A stretch of 64,000 nucleotides of DNA from CAWAHD01 sp963781785 (GCA_963781785.1 CAWAHD010000001.1:2418001-2482000), one strand, 5' to 3'. Shown: positions 48,015-58,613, numbered from the stretch's first letter. Program-made: numbers and translations. Notes: a model not told the origin generated them from the letters alone.

Positions 48015-48617
48015 ATGAGAGCCAGTGTGCTGCAACGACCGACTCTGGTACTGAACCGGCACTGGCAGCCGGTTCACGTGGCTCCCGTCGCGCGGGCGCT
48101 CGTGATGCTCTGGAACGAGGCCGCTCTGGTCATCGATCCCGATGATTTCCAGCTCTACTCCTGGTCTGACTGGGCCAAGCTCGCACCCCGCGATGGCGAG
48201 CCATTCATCCGGACAGTCCGGTTTCACCTGCGAGTTCCCGAGGTGATGGCCCTGACCCGGCATGACCGTGCGCGGCACCAGACGGTCACCTTCAGCCGCC
48301 GCAATCTGTTCAAGCGAGACCATTCCACCTGCCAGTATTGCGGATGCCAGCCGGGCACCGAGGAGCTCACGATCGACCACGTGATCCCGCGAGCCCAGGG
48401 AGGTCAGACCACGTGGGAAAACTGCGCTCTGGCTTGCGTGCCTTGTAATGCCCGCAAGGCCAATCGGACGCCCGAACAAGCCGGCATGAAGCTCCGCCGG
48501 CTTCCCGTGCGGCCATCATGGAAGCCGCTGTACGACGCCGCGGGAGTGCGAATCGCAAGCTGGTCTCGATTCTTGAGCGATGCGTACTGGAACGTGCCGC
48601 TCGAGAATGCGCATTAA
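48015..48617 (+). CDS. HNH endonuclease family protein
   Basis: The 200-residue protein has a zinc-bound HNH nuclease core: CQYCGCQPGTEELTIDHVIP, then RAQGGQTTWENCALACVPCN. This shows the paired CxxC motifs, the DH pair and the final Asn. The N-terminal part (VLNRHWQPVHVAPVARALVM; WNEAALVIDPDDFQLYSWSD) is typical of the widespread chromosomal HNH group found in many phyla, distinct from homing nucleases. The start is ATG 48015; the longer frame from 47952 lacks family similarity. The biological role of this group is not established. It stands alone and is followed by a large perfect inverted repeat. Confidence 0.92.
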   Translation: MRASVLQRPTLVLNRHWQPVHVAPVARALVMLWNEAALVIDPDDFQLYSWSDWAKLAPRDGEPFIRTVRFHLRVPEVMALTRHDRARHQTVTFSRRNLFKRDHSTCQYCGCQPGTEELTIDHVIPRAQGGQTTWENCALACVPCNARKANRTPEQAGMKLRRLPVRPSWKPLYDAAGVRIASWSRFLSDAYWNVPLENAH

Positions 48618-48985
48618 TCCGGCCGTTTAGAAAGCCCCAGAGGGCCGGCATCGTAAACCCAGGGCGTCAGCCCTGTATCCTGCATAACAGCTCAATCCGT
48701 CTAGCCCAACGCCAGGGCACAGCGACCAAACCCGAGACTCAGTCTCGGGTTTGGTCGCTGTGCCCTGGCTCATCCCGAAATACGTCTGGCTCGATGTTTG
48801 CCTACCAGGGCTTTACGATCCCGCCGCATTCTCGGCTAAGGCCCCGAACCGGATTGAACGGCGCGACGAAAGATTGTCGATTCGAAGTGTACGATTCTCA
48901 TAGTGTGAGATCGTGGTGACGAGTACGCGAAGCGCCCTGATCAACTGCCGTGCCCTCCGATGAATGGGCGCTATGGGAGCCGAAA
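48618..48985. other. Intergenic stretch containing repeats, no gene
   Basis: No gene is supported between the HNH gene and the exported protein gene. The stretch contains the perfect inverted repeat at 48711-48769. Just before it lies AAACCCAGGGCGTCAGCCCTG (48655-48675), itself a small hairpin of the kind often dispersed in planctomycete intergenic DNA. Confidence 0.6.
48711..48769. repeat. Perfect 29-bp inverted repeat with a one-base centre
   Basis: Positions 48711-48739 and 48741-48769 are exact reverse complements (arms begin GCCAGGGCACAGCGACC and end CCCGAGACT), with a single C in the middle. Such a long perfect arm is far beyond chance. It lies about 95 bases past the HNH stop. It could be a terminator, a REP/MITE-like mobile repeat or a recombination product. 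Confidence 0.9.
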
Positions 48986-50311
48986 ATGCGCAGATCGGGT
49001 CGACGACGGTTCATCGGGCGCGTGAGTCTCGTCGCGGGATTGACGGCGATCTCGTGTCTGGGGGTTGGCCTCGAGCCGCTCTCGGCCCAGCAAATCCAGA
49101 GACGGCTGCCCGGGTTTCAGGCTCCGGCACGCGGTGACCTCGAGACCGCGATGCTGGGCCGGCTCTCAGCGACGGGGCAATACCAGCCGTCGGACCTCCC
49201 GCTGCTCGCGCGCCTGACCGTGCTCCAGTCGATCGCAACCCTGGTCAACGTGCAGACCGACCTCTTCTACACGGTCGTCGGCGATCGGCTCGACGCCGAG
49301 GTCACCACGCTCTGGAACGCCGCGGAAAACTTTTATGAAATCGTCAGCACCGCACCGCTGGACATGGAAACGCTGGCCACGGCACAAAGGGCGTTCGTCG
49401 ACCTGGCGGCCGCGCACCAAGATGTCAACTCGACTCTGGGCGCACTACCAGCAATCTCTCCGCGTTCCGCCGACCACTTTCAATCCGTCTCGCGCCTCGT
49501 GAGCGCGATCAGCTCTGTGCTGCCCGCGCTGGAATCTGATCTCATCGAGTCTGCCCGACCCATCGCCACTCGCTCGCTGGACCTGGATACGATGCGTGGT
49601 CAGGCGCAGCAACTGGCCAACGAGCTCACCGGGTTGATCAATGATGTGACGAAATCGCAGCCTGGCGGACCGAAGCCGGATGCCGGGGTGGTTGCGGAGT
49701 TGAACGATTTCCTCAGTCTGGTCCAGGATTTTGGTCGGATCGTCGCCCTCGATCTATCCCCCAGGGAGACCCAGGATTCGTTCCTCGCAGCACGGCGGCG
49801 GATGTTGCACGCCGAGGCCAAGATTGCTCGCCTCGCCTGGCCGGCTGCGCTCGAGCGGCAGTGGCGTGCCGTTCGCGGGCGAATGAACGCCATCTCGAAC
49901 GCGTTTGGCCTGCCGAGGGTCATCGTTCCAGCCCCGGTAGCCCAGGCCTCGGCTCGCCCGGCGGCCGCAGGGAACCGCAGCCTGGTCGCTCACGTCGACC
50001 ATGCCGTGGCGTGGCTGGACGAGGTCCTGGGCGAGGTGCCCCGTGATCTGAGGCAGACGCCGGCAGGCGCCCGGTTTCTCACGCAGACCGCGCTGATGCG
50101 TACGCAGCTCCTCCAGCTCCGCCGCCGTGCGATCGCAAACGAGCCGGCCGACAAGCTCTTGAAGTCACTCGGTGAAATCGAACGAATGAACCAGCAGCTC
50201 AGCGTGCGAGCCGACGAACTGGCGCGAGCGAGCCACCCCGGCCTGGCCACGCGATACCGGAACCCCGCCGGTGCGGTTGCCAAGCTCCGTAGCCTCGTTG
50301 CCAAAGGCTGA
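48986..50311 (+). CDS. Exported protein of unknown function
   Basis: The family is not recognised. The 441-residue product starts MRRSGRRRFIGRVSLVAGL, a Tat-like or Sec signal peptide with a twin-arginine-rich region, cut near LSAQQ. The mature protein is mostly helical (LLARLTVLQSIATLVNVQTD; TMRGQAQQLANELTGLINDV; RTQLLQLRRRAIANEPADKL) and has no Cys pairs or enzyme motif. ATG 48986 is preferred over GTG 48950 because it opens directly on the signal peptide. Composition matches the neighbours. A periplasmic location is likely. Confidence 0.8.
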   Translation: MRRSGRRRFIGRVSLVAGLTAISCLGVGLEPLSAQQIQRRLPGFQAPARGDLETAMLGRLSATGQYQPSDLPLLARLTVLQSIATLVNVQTDLFYTVVGDRLDAEVTTLWNAAENFYEIVSTAPLDMETLATAQRAFVDLAAAHQDVNSTLGALPAISPRSADHFQSVSRLVSAISSVLPALESDLIESARPIATRSLDLDTMRGQAQQLANELTGLINDVTKSQPGGPKPDAGVVAELNDFLSLVQDFGRIVALDLSPRETQDSFLAARRRMLHAEAKIARLAWPAALERQWRAVRGRMNAISNAFGLPRVIVPAPVAQASARPAAAGNRSLVAHVDHAVAWLDEVLGEVPRDLRQTPAGARFLTQTALMRTQLLQLRRRAIANEPADKLLKSLGEIERMNQQLSVRADELARASHPGLATRYRNPAGAVAKLRSLVAKG

Positions 50312-50375
50312 CGGCCCAGGGGTGCGCGCAGGGGCCTTGGGCGGGTTAGACGTTTGGTCTTAGTCGGCCGGGAGT

Positions 50376-51356
50376 TCACGCCGATCCTCCTCGCCCCGCG
50401 AAATACTCGCTCATTCCTAGCGGATCGTCGCTGAAGAGCCCGGCGATGCCGAGCTCGGCAAGGTGATCGGCCAGGCTTGCCGGCCCGTGATCGTTGACCG
50501 TGTACACCAGGAGCGGGATGCCCCGCTCCGTCAGTCTGGCGATCAGGGCAGTCTCCAGGGATCGTGCGCTGGGGTGACGGCGATAAGCGACCGTCTCCGC
50601 GCCGGCGACTTCAACCGAGACATGGACGGTGTCGGCTCCCACGATTTCGGAAGCGTACACGTCGAAGCGGAAGAGCGGCGAGTCGGCCAGGATGCCCAGG
50701 CCATACTCTCGCCCGCCAACATTCGCCGCAGCGACGTCACGATGATCGAATGAGGAAACGAGCACTCTCGATGCGGTGCCTGTTGCGGCGATCTCCTTCA
50801 ATACCGGCTGGACCAGGTCTCTGGGCCGATCGGGAACGGACTTGATCTCCACGTTCACGAGCCAATCGTGCTCTCTCGTGAAAACCAGTGCCTCGGCCAG
50901 GGTCGGGATCACCACGCGTCCTGACGAACAATGCTCGACCCATGAAGCGTCGAGACCAAGGAGAGTGCCAAACGCTTTTGCCGACCGCGGTCCCCCGTCG
51001 GGACGGACGAACCATGACCCGGCATCCAGAGCGCGAACTTCACCGAAATCAAAGTCGGAAACGCGAAATCCGTCCCGGCCTCGAGGATCGCCGGCAAACC
51101 GATCGGCGACGTCGGTTGTCCGCGAGAGTGACTCATCATGAAGGACGATGAGGGCGCCGTCTCGCGTCATCTGGACGTCCAGCTCCCAGGCGTGGGCATG
51201 CGCCTGCCAGCCCAGGCGCGCCGCCTCGATGGTGTTCTCGGGGGCCCGGAACGAATCACCCCGATGAGCGACGACCAAGGGACGATCGCCTCGCGAGTCC
51301 AGCAGAGCGAGAAACCGGTTGGTCGGTGGGCCACCGGCGTGGGTCCTTGAGCTCAT
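50376..51356 (-). CDS. Glycerophosphodiester phosphodiesterase family protein
   Basis: The 326-residue protein has a TIM-barrel GDPD core. The catalytic opening is VAHRGDSFRAPENTIEAARL (HRG and the ENT box), followed by WELDVQMTRDGALIVLHDES (E-x-D metal ligands and the second His) and VNVEIKSVPDRPRD (Glu). The C-terminal part closes the barrel (IPLLVYTVNDHGPASLADHL; GIAGLFSDDPLGM). It hydrolyses glycerophosphodiesters to glycerol 3-phosphate and an alcohol. No signal peptide is apparent, so a cytoplasmic location is expected. It diverges from the SGNH hydrolase gene. Confidence 0.94.
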   Translation of the reverse strand: MSSRTHAGGPPTNRFLALLDSRGDRPLVVAHRGDSFRAPENTIEAARLGWQAHAHAWELDVQMTRDGALIVLHDESLSRTTDVADRFAGDPRGRDGFRVSDFDFGEVRALDAGSWFVRPDGGPRSAKAFGTLLGLDASWVEHCSSGRVVIPTLAEALVFTREHDWLVNVEIKSVPDRPRDLVQPVLKEIAATGTASRVLVSSFDHRDVAAANVGGREYGLGILADSPLFRFDVYASEIVGADTVHVSVEVAGAETVAYRRHPSARSLETALIARLTERGIPLLVYTVNDHGPASLADHLAELGIAGLFSDDPLGMSEYFAGRGGSA

Positions 51357-51475
51357 GGGGAGCCTGGTTTCTGGCGATGCGCGGCCGGATTGCGAGATCG
51401 GCGGCGCCGTTCGGATAAGATGGAGTCGTCCCGAAGGCGACGAATTCCACGGACCTCATCATAGCGGGCGGCCGC

Positions 51476-53280
51476 ATGCTCCCGAAAGCTGGCAAGAGAC
51501 CGAGTCTGGCCGCCATACGGCTCGCGCTGGCGGCGATCGTGCTCTTTCCACTGGTCCTCCTTGGCTTGGAGGCCTGGTTCTGGCTCGAGGGTCGTGTGCC
51601 GGACCGCGCCTACTGGAGAGGGGCGCTCGGGTTTCTCATCGGCTTCGAAATCGCCTACGTGTCGGCCGCGATCGCTGCGGCCGCCGGCGTGGTCTTGTTC
51701 GGGCTGCTCGCTCTTCGCGCCCGGCGAGGCCGCCGCGGCTCGCCCCGGACAGCGCGGGGCCTGCTGTTGTGCGCGTCGATTCTACTGGCAGCGATTCTGG
51801 CCGAAGCGACAGCCGCCGCCTGGCAATACCGCGCCCATCGCTTCACCGCCATGCCGGCCGGAGGTCTCCGGCGAGACCAGAGTTCTGGCGGCGAGTCGCG
51901 GTTTCGGGTTCCGGAGGCGGACTTTCCGCTTCGGACCGACTTCACCGACGCGCCCGGCGACAATGTGATCGACCTGGTTGTGCTCGGCGAGTCCAGCGCG
52001 GAGGGGGTTCCGTTCAGCACCTGGCTGTCGATCGGCAGCATTCTCCAGTGGAAGCTTTCACTGGCAATACCCGGCCGGCCGATCCGGGGCAGGGTACTGG
52101 CCCGGTCGGGAGATACGCTCGAATGGCAGCATCGGGAGCTGGCCAATTTGCCGCGGCGCCCCGACATCCTGATCATCTTCTGCGGGCACAACGAGTTCTC
52201 GTCGCGGCTGGCGGCCTCGCGCCAGCTCGACTATTACTTCGACGAACGCCTGCCAACCGCCTGGGACATTCTGGTCGATCGGACCCAGCGGCTTTCTCCG
52301 CTATGTGGCCTGATCCAGGAGACGGCCGAGAAATGCCGGATCGCCTTGCCTCCCTCGGGCGGCCGCCGCCTGGTGGATGTGCCCATCTACACAACGACGG
52401 AATTCACCACCCTCCTGGTCGATTTTCGCCGCCGGCTGGAGCGGATCGTGGCCTATGCCGACCAGGTCGGGGCACTGCCGATCCTCGTTCTGCCGGCCGC
52501 GAACGACGCGCGGTTCGAGCCAAATCGTTCCTACCTGCCGGCGAGGACCTTGCGTCCCGAGCGTGAAGCGTTCGAGCGCGAGTTTCTGGCCGCGCAGAAG
52601 ATGGAAGCCACCGATCTCGACGAAGCCATCGCCCGATACCGGGCGCTCCTGGCGAAGCAGCCCGGGTTTGCCGAGACGTCTTATCGGCTGGCCCGGCTCC
52701 TCGAGCAGAAAGGGGCATGGGACGAAGCCTATCGCCACTATATAGCAGCGCGCGACCACGACGGTTACCCGATCCGCTGCCCGTCGGAGTTTCAGGCTGC
52801 CTATCGCGACGTCGCCTCGCGTCACAACTGCATCCTGATCGACACCCAGTCTTACTTTCATGCGATCGGCCGTCACGGACTGCTCGACGACGAGCTGTTT
52901 CAGGATGGGATGCACCCCTCGCTGCGCGGCGAGCTGCGCTGGCGCAAGCGATTTTGCAAGGGCTCCATACGCGGGGTGCCTTTGGTTGGCCGCGAAATTC
53001 TCCCGCACCCGTGATCGATCCGGCCGACTGCGTGGCGCACTGTCGACTGGGCCCGGCTGCGTGGCGGGTGATTTGCCTGTGGTCCATCAAGTTCAACGGT
53101 CTGGCCGCGCCGTTGCGCTATGATCGGGTCGAGCGCCTCAGGGAACAGCAGCTCTATGCCGACGCTGCGGATCGGATCGCTGGGGGCGAAGCTCCCGAGT
53201 CGCTGGGCCTGGCAAATCTGGGCACTCCGGCACCGATTCCGGCTGTTCCCGCCGCGAGCGGAAAGGCTGCGGGAGAATAG
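51476..53280 (+). CDS. Membrane-anchored SGNH/GDSL hydrolase; one frame break near the C-terminus
   Basis: About 600 residues result after joining the frames. Three hydrophobic segments (LAAIVLFPLVLLGLEAWFWL; IGFEIAYVSAAIAAAAGVVL; LLLCASILLAAILAEATAAA) precede an SGNH domain. Block I is VVLGESSAEGVPFS (GES in place of GDS), block III is IIFCGHNEFSS (the Asn region) and block V is FQDGMHPSLRG with Asp and His. A TPR-like insertion (LDEAIARYRALLAKQPGFAE) sits before block V. Near 52930 the frame changes, and the continuation (AALAQAILQGLHTRGAFGWP ... DPADCVAHCRLGPAAWRV) runs to 53280. Similar proteins act on acetylated polysaccharides or lipids; the substrate is unknown. Confidence 0.85.
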
Positions 53281-53388
53281 GCCGTGGAGGCGCGGATCGG
53301 CAACTCAATCGATGATCGCCAGTCTCAGCAAAGCCCGCATGAGCCTGTACCGTGACGTCTACGGCTCGGCACGCTCGGCAGCGAGGGA

Positions 53389-53625
53389 CTACCGTCCGAT
53401 GCGGATGAACACCAGGTCACCGAGGATGTTGATGTCGATCTCCGGCGCAGCCCCGAAGCCCAGGTTGGCCTCGACGTACGTATAGTCATCACTCTCCCAT
53501 CGTCGGGGTACCGCGCCGCCCTCGACCTCCCCATCGGGGTCGTCGTCTTGGAGAGGCTCGAGCACCGCAACCAGGCGATTCAGGACGTCGAGCAAGCTCT
53601 CAGCGGCGTTTTCGACTTGGCTCAT
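53389..53625 (-). CDS. Small acidic protein of unknown function
   Basis: This 78-residue protein starts MSQVENAAESLLDVLNRLVA and ends in a beta-rich stretch (YTYVEANLGFGAAPEIDINI then LGDLVFIRIGR) that faintly recalls the closing strands of small heat-shock-type domains. I recognise no family. ATG 53625 is preferred because GGTGAGGA lies ahead of it. A copy of a regulatory-looking motif (53919-53960) lies about 300 bases upstream, oriented as at the two other sites in the window. Confidence 0.6.
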   Translation of the reverse strand: MSQVENAAESLLDVLNRLVAVLEPLQDDDPDGEVEGGAVPRRWESDDYTYVEANLGFGAAPEIDINILGDLVFIRIGR

Positions 53626-54053
53626 GGCAGGGTCCTCACCTGGACCTCCGTTCGATGTCGCCACCGTGCGGCGCCGAGCGAACGATCAGGATTCTAAGAG
53701 AATCTTGTTCTCGCAACAGAGTTTCTCGCAGTTGGAGCAGGGTCTCGGGGTCGTCCGGAGCGACCGGTGGCCGAAGCGGTAATCAGTACGCGAACTGGGA
53801 ATTGAAGCCGGTTAATGTCCGAAGTTTCAAAAGATGGCGCTCAGCAGCGCTTCAGCGCGAAACCTCCGAGCCGTCCCTTTCATCTGAATCCATTATTTGG
53901 CTTGATCCCGTGGCGAGCCACCAGGGAAAACCCCGGGGTGTATAGGGAAAAGACCGGGGTCCGGGCATCACATTAGCGCAACGATGGCAAGACCGGGAAA
54001 GTCCTCCGGAGCCGCAGATTACGGGCTTAGATAGGCGCTTTGGGGGATGATTG
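53626..54053. other. Intergenic stretch with regulatory-type motif
   Basis: No gene is supported. The only notable feature is the GGGAAAACCCCGGGGTG-containing motif at 53919-53960. The plus-strand frame at 53655-53945 shows no recognisable motif. Confidence 0.5.
53919..53960 (-). promoter_or_regulatory. Shared motif, site 1
   Basis: CAGGGAAAACCCCGGGGTGT is followed by TAGGGAAAAGACCGGGG. Read toward the gene at 53625 it becomes CCCCGGTCTTTTCCC then ACACCCCGGGGTTTTCCCTG. The same two-part pattern occurs at 58446-58490 and, less exactly, at 59976-60020, each upstream of a gene pointing away. It is probably a binding site for the local response regulator or HTH protein; this is inference. Confidence 0.55.
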
Positions 54054-54714
54054 CTAGAGGTCGGGACTGATCACCCCCATGCGGATTGCGTACCGTACGA
54101 GGCCCGCAATATCGTGGATATCGAGCGCAGCCATCAATTGGCTGCGATGCATTTCCACGGTCTTCAATTTCAGGTCGAGTTTTCGGGCGATCTCCTTGGT
54201 CGTATGCCCCTCCGCGATCAATTGCAACACCTCGCGCTGCCGCGGCGTCAGGCGCTCGAACGCGCTGGTCGTCTCGCCGCCGACGCGCTCGAGGTAGCGC
54301 CGCGATCACGTGCTTGGAGATCGCCGGGCTGAGGTACGTCTCGCCGCGGGCGACGGTGCGAATGGCCTCCTCGAGTTCCCGCGGGCTGATGTTCTTGAGC
54401 AGGTAGCCGGCGGCACCGGAGCGCAGCGCTTGCAGGACGTATTCCTCGTTGCCGTTCATGGAAAGGATGATGGTCCTTGTATTGGGCGAGATCACAGCCA
54501 GCCGTGCCGTCGCGTCCAGGCCGTTCAGTTGCGGCATGATGATGTCCATGAGTACGACGTCGGGACGGTGCGTCTTGCAGAGATCCATCGCCTCGCGGCC
54601 GTTGCTCGCCTCGGCGATGATCTCGATGCCTTCAAGGGTTTTCATCAGGGCGCTGATCCCCGCGCGGAACAAGGCGTGGTCGTCGGCCAGCAGGACGCGG
54701 ACGGACTTGCTCAT
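54054..54714 (-). CDS. LuxR/NarL-type response regulator; one frame break
   Basis: The receiver domain is complete: VRVLLADDHALFRAGISALM (acidic pocket), DVVLMDIIMPQLNGLDATAR with the phosphorylated Asp, and LKNISPRELEEAIRTVARGE. The frame then breaks near 54298. The correct frame continues AFERLTPRQREVLQLIAEGH, TTKEIARKLDLKLKTVEMHR and AALDIHDIAGLVRYAIRMGV, a standard LuxR helix-turn-helix output domain, to a stop at 54054. Its start overlaps the kinase stop by four bases (ATGA), so the pair is co-translated. DNA targets are probably the shared motifs found nearby. Total length about 220 residues is normal for the NarL group. Confidence 0.92.
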
Positions 54715-57700
54715 TGCTGGTTTCCTTCCGACGAGTCCTGCGTGGGCGGCGGGTTCGCTACGGGGAGCCAGACGCGGATCTGGGTTCCGTGACCGGGTCG
54801 AGAGCGAATCTCGGACCGGCCGCCCAGGAGCTCGACGCGTTCCTGGATTCCCTGCAGGCCGGCGCTCTCACCCCGGCCGGCGCGGCGGCGGGCGGTGTCG
54901 AGGTCGAAGCCGGTGCCGTCGTCGCGGATCGCCAGATCGATCTCGGGTTCGCGCTGCCGCAATTCGATCGCCACGTGTCGCGCCTGCGCGTGCCGCACCA
55001 CGTTGGTCAGTGCCTCCTGCACGACGCGAAAGCAGGCGATGACCAGCTCGGCCGGCAATGGGGCTCCGGATGACTCGGTGGCAAGACGGACGGCGAAGCC
55101 GGCCCGCTGGGCCTGCCGGTCCGCGTACCACCGCAAGGTGGCCGCCAGGCCGAGATCATCGAGCATCGAGGGTCGCAAATCGAGCGAGAGGTTGCGTACT
55201 TGCTGGGTGGCCCGGTCCACGATCTGGATGCTGTCCTCGATCAGCGACCACGCAGCCGCGTCGCAGACCCGCTTCACGGCGTGCAAGTTCACGCTGATCG
55301 CGCTCAAAACCTGCCCGATCTCATCATGCAACTCGCGGGCAAGGTGACGCCGCTCCTCCTCCTGGACTTCGACAATGCGCCGAGAAAGAACCTGCAAGCT
55401 AGCCGCCGACTCACGCAGGGCCTTTTCGGCCTGCTTCCGGTCCGTGATGTCCTTCATGAAGCAGTAGTGACCGATCCATTGCCCCGCTTGATCGTGGGCT
55501 TTGACCATCACGATCTCCTTCCAGAAGACCGAGCCGTCCTTGCGCACCCCCGGGGCTTCCACCTGCGACCTTCCGCGCATCATCATGCGCTCGTAGGCAG
55601 CCTCCACCTTTTGCAGGTCCTCCGGACCGACGGTCAACCGGCAGTCCACCCCGATCAGCTCGTCGATCTGGTAACCCAGCATGCCGGCATAAGCCCGGTT
55701 GACCGCCAGATAACGCCCCTCCCTGTCCAGCCGCGCGATGCCTTCCACGGCGTTTTCCAGGGCCGCGTTCAACACCCGCAGCTCGTCTTCGGCACACTGA
55801 CGCTCTGTGACGTCCTGCGCCAGACAGATCGCCCCGCCGAACGTTGCGTCCGGGTCCAAGAGCGGCGTATTGAACCATTGACACATAATGAGTCGACCGT
55901 CTCTCGTGCGGTTCTCGTTGACGTGATTAGCCTGCATGTCGCCGGACTCGATCCGGCGGATGACTTCGAGGAGCTTTTCATCGATCGGTTGGGGAACGAT
56001 CAGGTCGCGACAGTCCCGCCCCAGGGCTTCCGCTTTGGTATAGCCGAACGTCGCTTGCGCGGCCGGATTCCAATCGGTCACGTGAAGATTCTTGTCCAGG
56101 AGAAGATAGGCCAGCGGCAACCGGTCGATTTGCAACCGGAGACGTTCCAGCAGCCGGTCGCGCTCGGCCTGGAGAGCCCGGCTCTCGGTGATGTCGCGCG
56201 AGATGCCGAGGACGCCGACAATTTCGCCGTCCGCGCTCCAAAAGGGTGACTTGCTGGTGTGGTAAACTCGGGTAACGCCCGCCGCCGTGGCGGCGTGTTC
56301 GTACGTCGTGCTCTCTCCGCTCTGCATCACCCGCCGGTCGATCTTCATGATGCGCTGTGCGGTCTCGGGATCAAACAAGACCGTATCATCGTTGCCGATC
56401 GATTCCTCAGCGGCCCTGCCGACAAGTCTCGCGCAGTGCGAGTTCATCAGGAAGTAGCGGCCGTCGAGATCCTTGACGAAGATCCCCTCGGGAACGCCTT
56501 CGATCACCGCATGCAGGAGGTGATGGCGATCACGGAGTTCCAGCTCTGCTCGCTTGCGCTCGGTGATGTCCCGGAAGACGCCCAGGTGCAGCCCGGGTAG
56601 CATGTCGGCGACCGAGCGATACTCGAACTCCCGGGTGGCTCCGCCCTTGCACAAGAGCGTGTAGTCGCCGCTCAACGATCCGGCCGCGCGGAACTGGTCC
56701 AGGAGATCGCGGGTTCGCTCGCGGTCCGGGGCTGGTGTGACATCCCAAACCGTCAATCGCAAGAGCTCCGCACGGCTGTACCCGAGGAGCTGACAGATCG
56801 CCGGGTTGCCGTCCACAAAGCGTTCGGCGTCGTCCATGAGCAGGATCCCGTCGAGGGAATTCTCGAAGACGGCCTGGAACCGCCGGCGGTTCTCCTCGAT
56901 CGCGGCGTCGGCGCGTCTCCGGTCGGTGATGTCCTGGCACGTGCCGAACATGCGGACGGGGTGGTGAGCCTCATCGAGCACCACTTGTGCTCGAGAGAGC
57001 ACGACCCGCTCGGTTCCGTCCTGGCGCAGCAGCGCGCAGACAACACTCGGAGACTTGATGGTCTCGCAGCATCCGGTCGCCCTCGTTCTGGAGCGTGATC
57101 CGGTCGTCCGGGTGGATGTAACTCAAGAAACGCTCGCGCGTCATCTCCACCTCTTGCGGCCTCATGCCGAATATTCGGTAGGTTTCATCACTCCAGATTA
57201 CCGTTCCGGAAGCGATGTCCCAGCTCCAACTGCCGATGTGTGCGAGCTGCTCGGCTTCGGCCAGGAGCGCCTCGTTCCGTCTCAGCCTCGTCTCGTTCTG
57301 CGTACGCTCGGTGACATCATGGGCCATCGCCAGGATGGCGGTCACTTTGCCGTGGGCATTCCGGAGGAGGATGTGGTGCCAGTCGCAGACGATGATGCGG
57401 CCGTCTTTGGTGACGTTGTCGCTGGTGCCATGGGCTGTCGTTTCGCCGGAGGCCAGGAGACGGTCGATCTCCCGTGCGTGCTCACGACGGGAGAGTGGAA
57501 CCAGGAGCAGGTCGTCGCTCTTCCCCACGACCTCTTCGCGGCGATAGCCGAAGATCTTAAGGGCGGCGGGGTTCCAGTCGACGATTTGATGCTGCGGGTC
57601 GGAGACGATGCACGCGATCGGCATGCGATCGAACTGCACACTCAGGCGGTCCAGCAACTCGTCTCGCTCGCGCTGGAGCCGTCCCCGGGCGTCCTCGGCC

Positions 57701-58184
57701 CGCCAGTATTCGAGCGCGATCGCTGCCTGTTTGGCGACGATGCTCAGGAGCAAGCGGTCTTCCTCGCGCGAAAGCCCGCGCGCTGCGAGCCCGCGACCAG
57801 CACCCCCTCGCAGGCGTCGCGCCCGATCGGCACGACGACGATCCGCGTCGTCCCACTCCCCAGCGGGTTCGCCACCGTTTGTGTCTCGCTGGTGACAGGG
57901 CCGTCCAGCCACGGTGCCAGTGCCTTGCCGAATTCACCCGACTGGTTCTCCGTGCTGGAGTCGTCACGGGAGCGCACCACCTCCAGCACGTTCTCGCCGG
58001 CCTGGCCGGATCGCAAGCGGAAGTAGATCAGGTCAACACACATCGTCTTCAGCAGCAGGTCGGCGAGGCCCTCGAAGAACGGAAGCGGGCGCCCGCCGAT
58101 CCAGTCGGCGGCCGCCGTCGCAACGGCCGCCAGACCTCGCATCGTGTGCAGCGTCTGCGGAGATTCGTCGGTGAGAGGCTCCAT
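54711..58184 (-). CDS. Multi-PAS sensor histidine kinase with GAF domain; frame broken twice
   Basis: Joined across the breaks this is about 1157 residues with no membrane segment. Order: a GAF domain (FFEGLADLLLKTMCVDLIYF ... LLLSIVAKQAAIALEYW), then six PAS domains (landmarks DWNPAALKIFGYRREEVVGK; GSWSWDIASGTVIWSDETYR; FENSLDGILLMDDAERFVDG; VIEGVPEGIFVKDLDGRYFL; DWNPAAQATFGYTKAEALGR; NAVEGIARLDREGRYLAVNR). A HisKA_3 domain follows, with the phosphorylated His in RRHLARELHDEIGQVLSAIS, and a HATPase domain (VVQEALTNVVRHAQARHVAI; IRDDGTGFDLDTAR). Frames change near 57775 and 57040. ATG 58184 has GGAG-type bases ahead. It is co-translated with the regulator at 54054-54714 and divergent from the PEP-CTERM gene. 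The PAS array suggests cytoplasmic redox, light or ligand sensing. Confidence 0.9.
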
Positions 58185-58613
58185 CGCTCGCACTCTCCTC
58201 AACCAACGTCAGTCCTGGCATTCGGCGACTCGCCCCACGTGGCGGACGCCTGCGTCTCCTTTCTTATATAGTGCGGAATGCCCAGCCGCCACTGGCCGCA
58301 GCCGCAGGTTGATCGCCGCCCATTTCTGAGCCGTCGTCGAGCAGACTGCCGCCCGACGCCAGATCAGGCTGCCCTGGTGCGATGGAATTCAACGGGAACT
58401 CTCCTGAAATGACCAAATCATGTCGTTACGCGCCTTAAGAGTCGGTTCCAGGTCTTTTTTCGGCACACCCCAGGGTTTTCCCCAGTAGCATACCGCCATG
58501 TTAAGCTGCAAGATTGAACGACGCGAGGGCGGTACGCCCGCGTGCGGTGCCGTGGAGGGAAGCGACGTGTGGCCCCACGGCTCGGGATTGTTTTTTGCAT
58601 CCGAAGGAGGTAC
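58185..58613. other. Divergent control region between the kinase and PEP-CTERM genes
   Basis: No gene is present. It contains the shared motif site 2 at 58446-58490 and, at 58604-58609, a strong AGGAGG ribosome binding site for the PEP-CTERM gene. The kinase promoter must lie in the left part. Confidence 0.6.
58446..58490 (+). promoter_or_regulatory. Shared motif, site 2, upstream of the PEP-CTERM gene
   Basis: AGGTCTTTTTTCGG is followed by CACACCCCAGGGTTTTCCCC and AGTAGC. It matches site 1 in the ACACCCC-GGGTTTTCCC block and in the GGTCTTTT block, with similar spacing between them. It lies 124 bases before the PEP-CTERM start and points the same way relative to its gene as sites 1 and 3. 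Confidence 0.6.
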
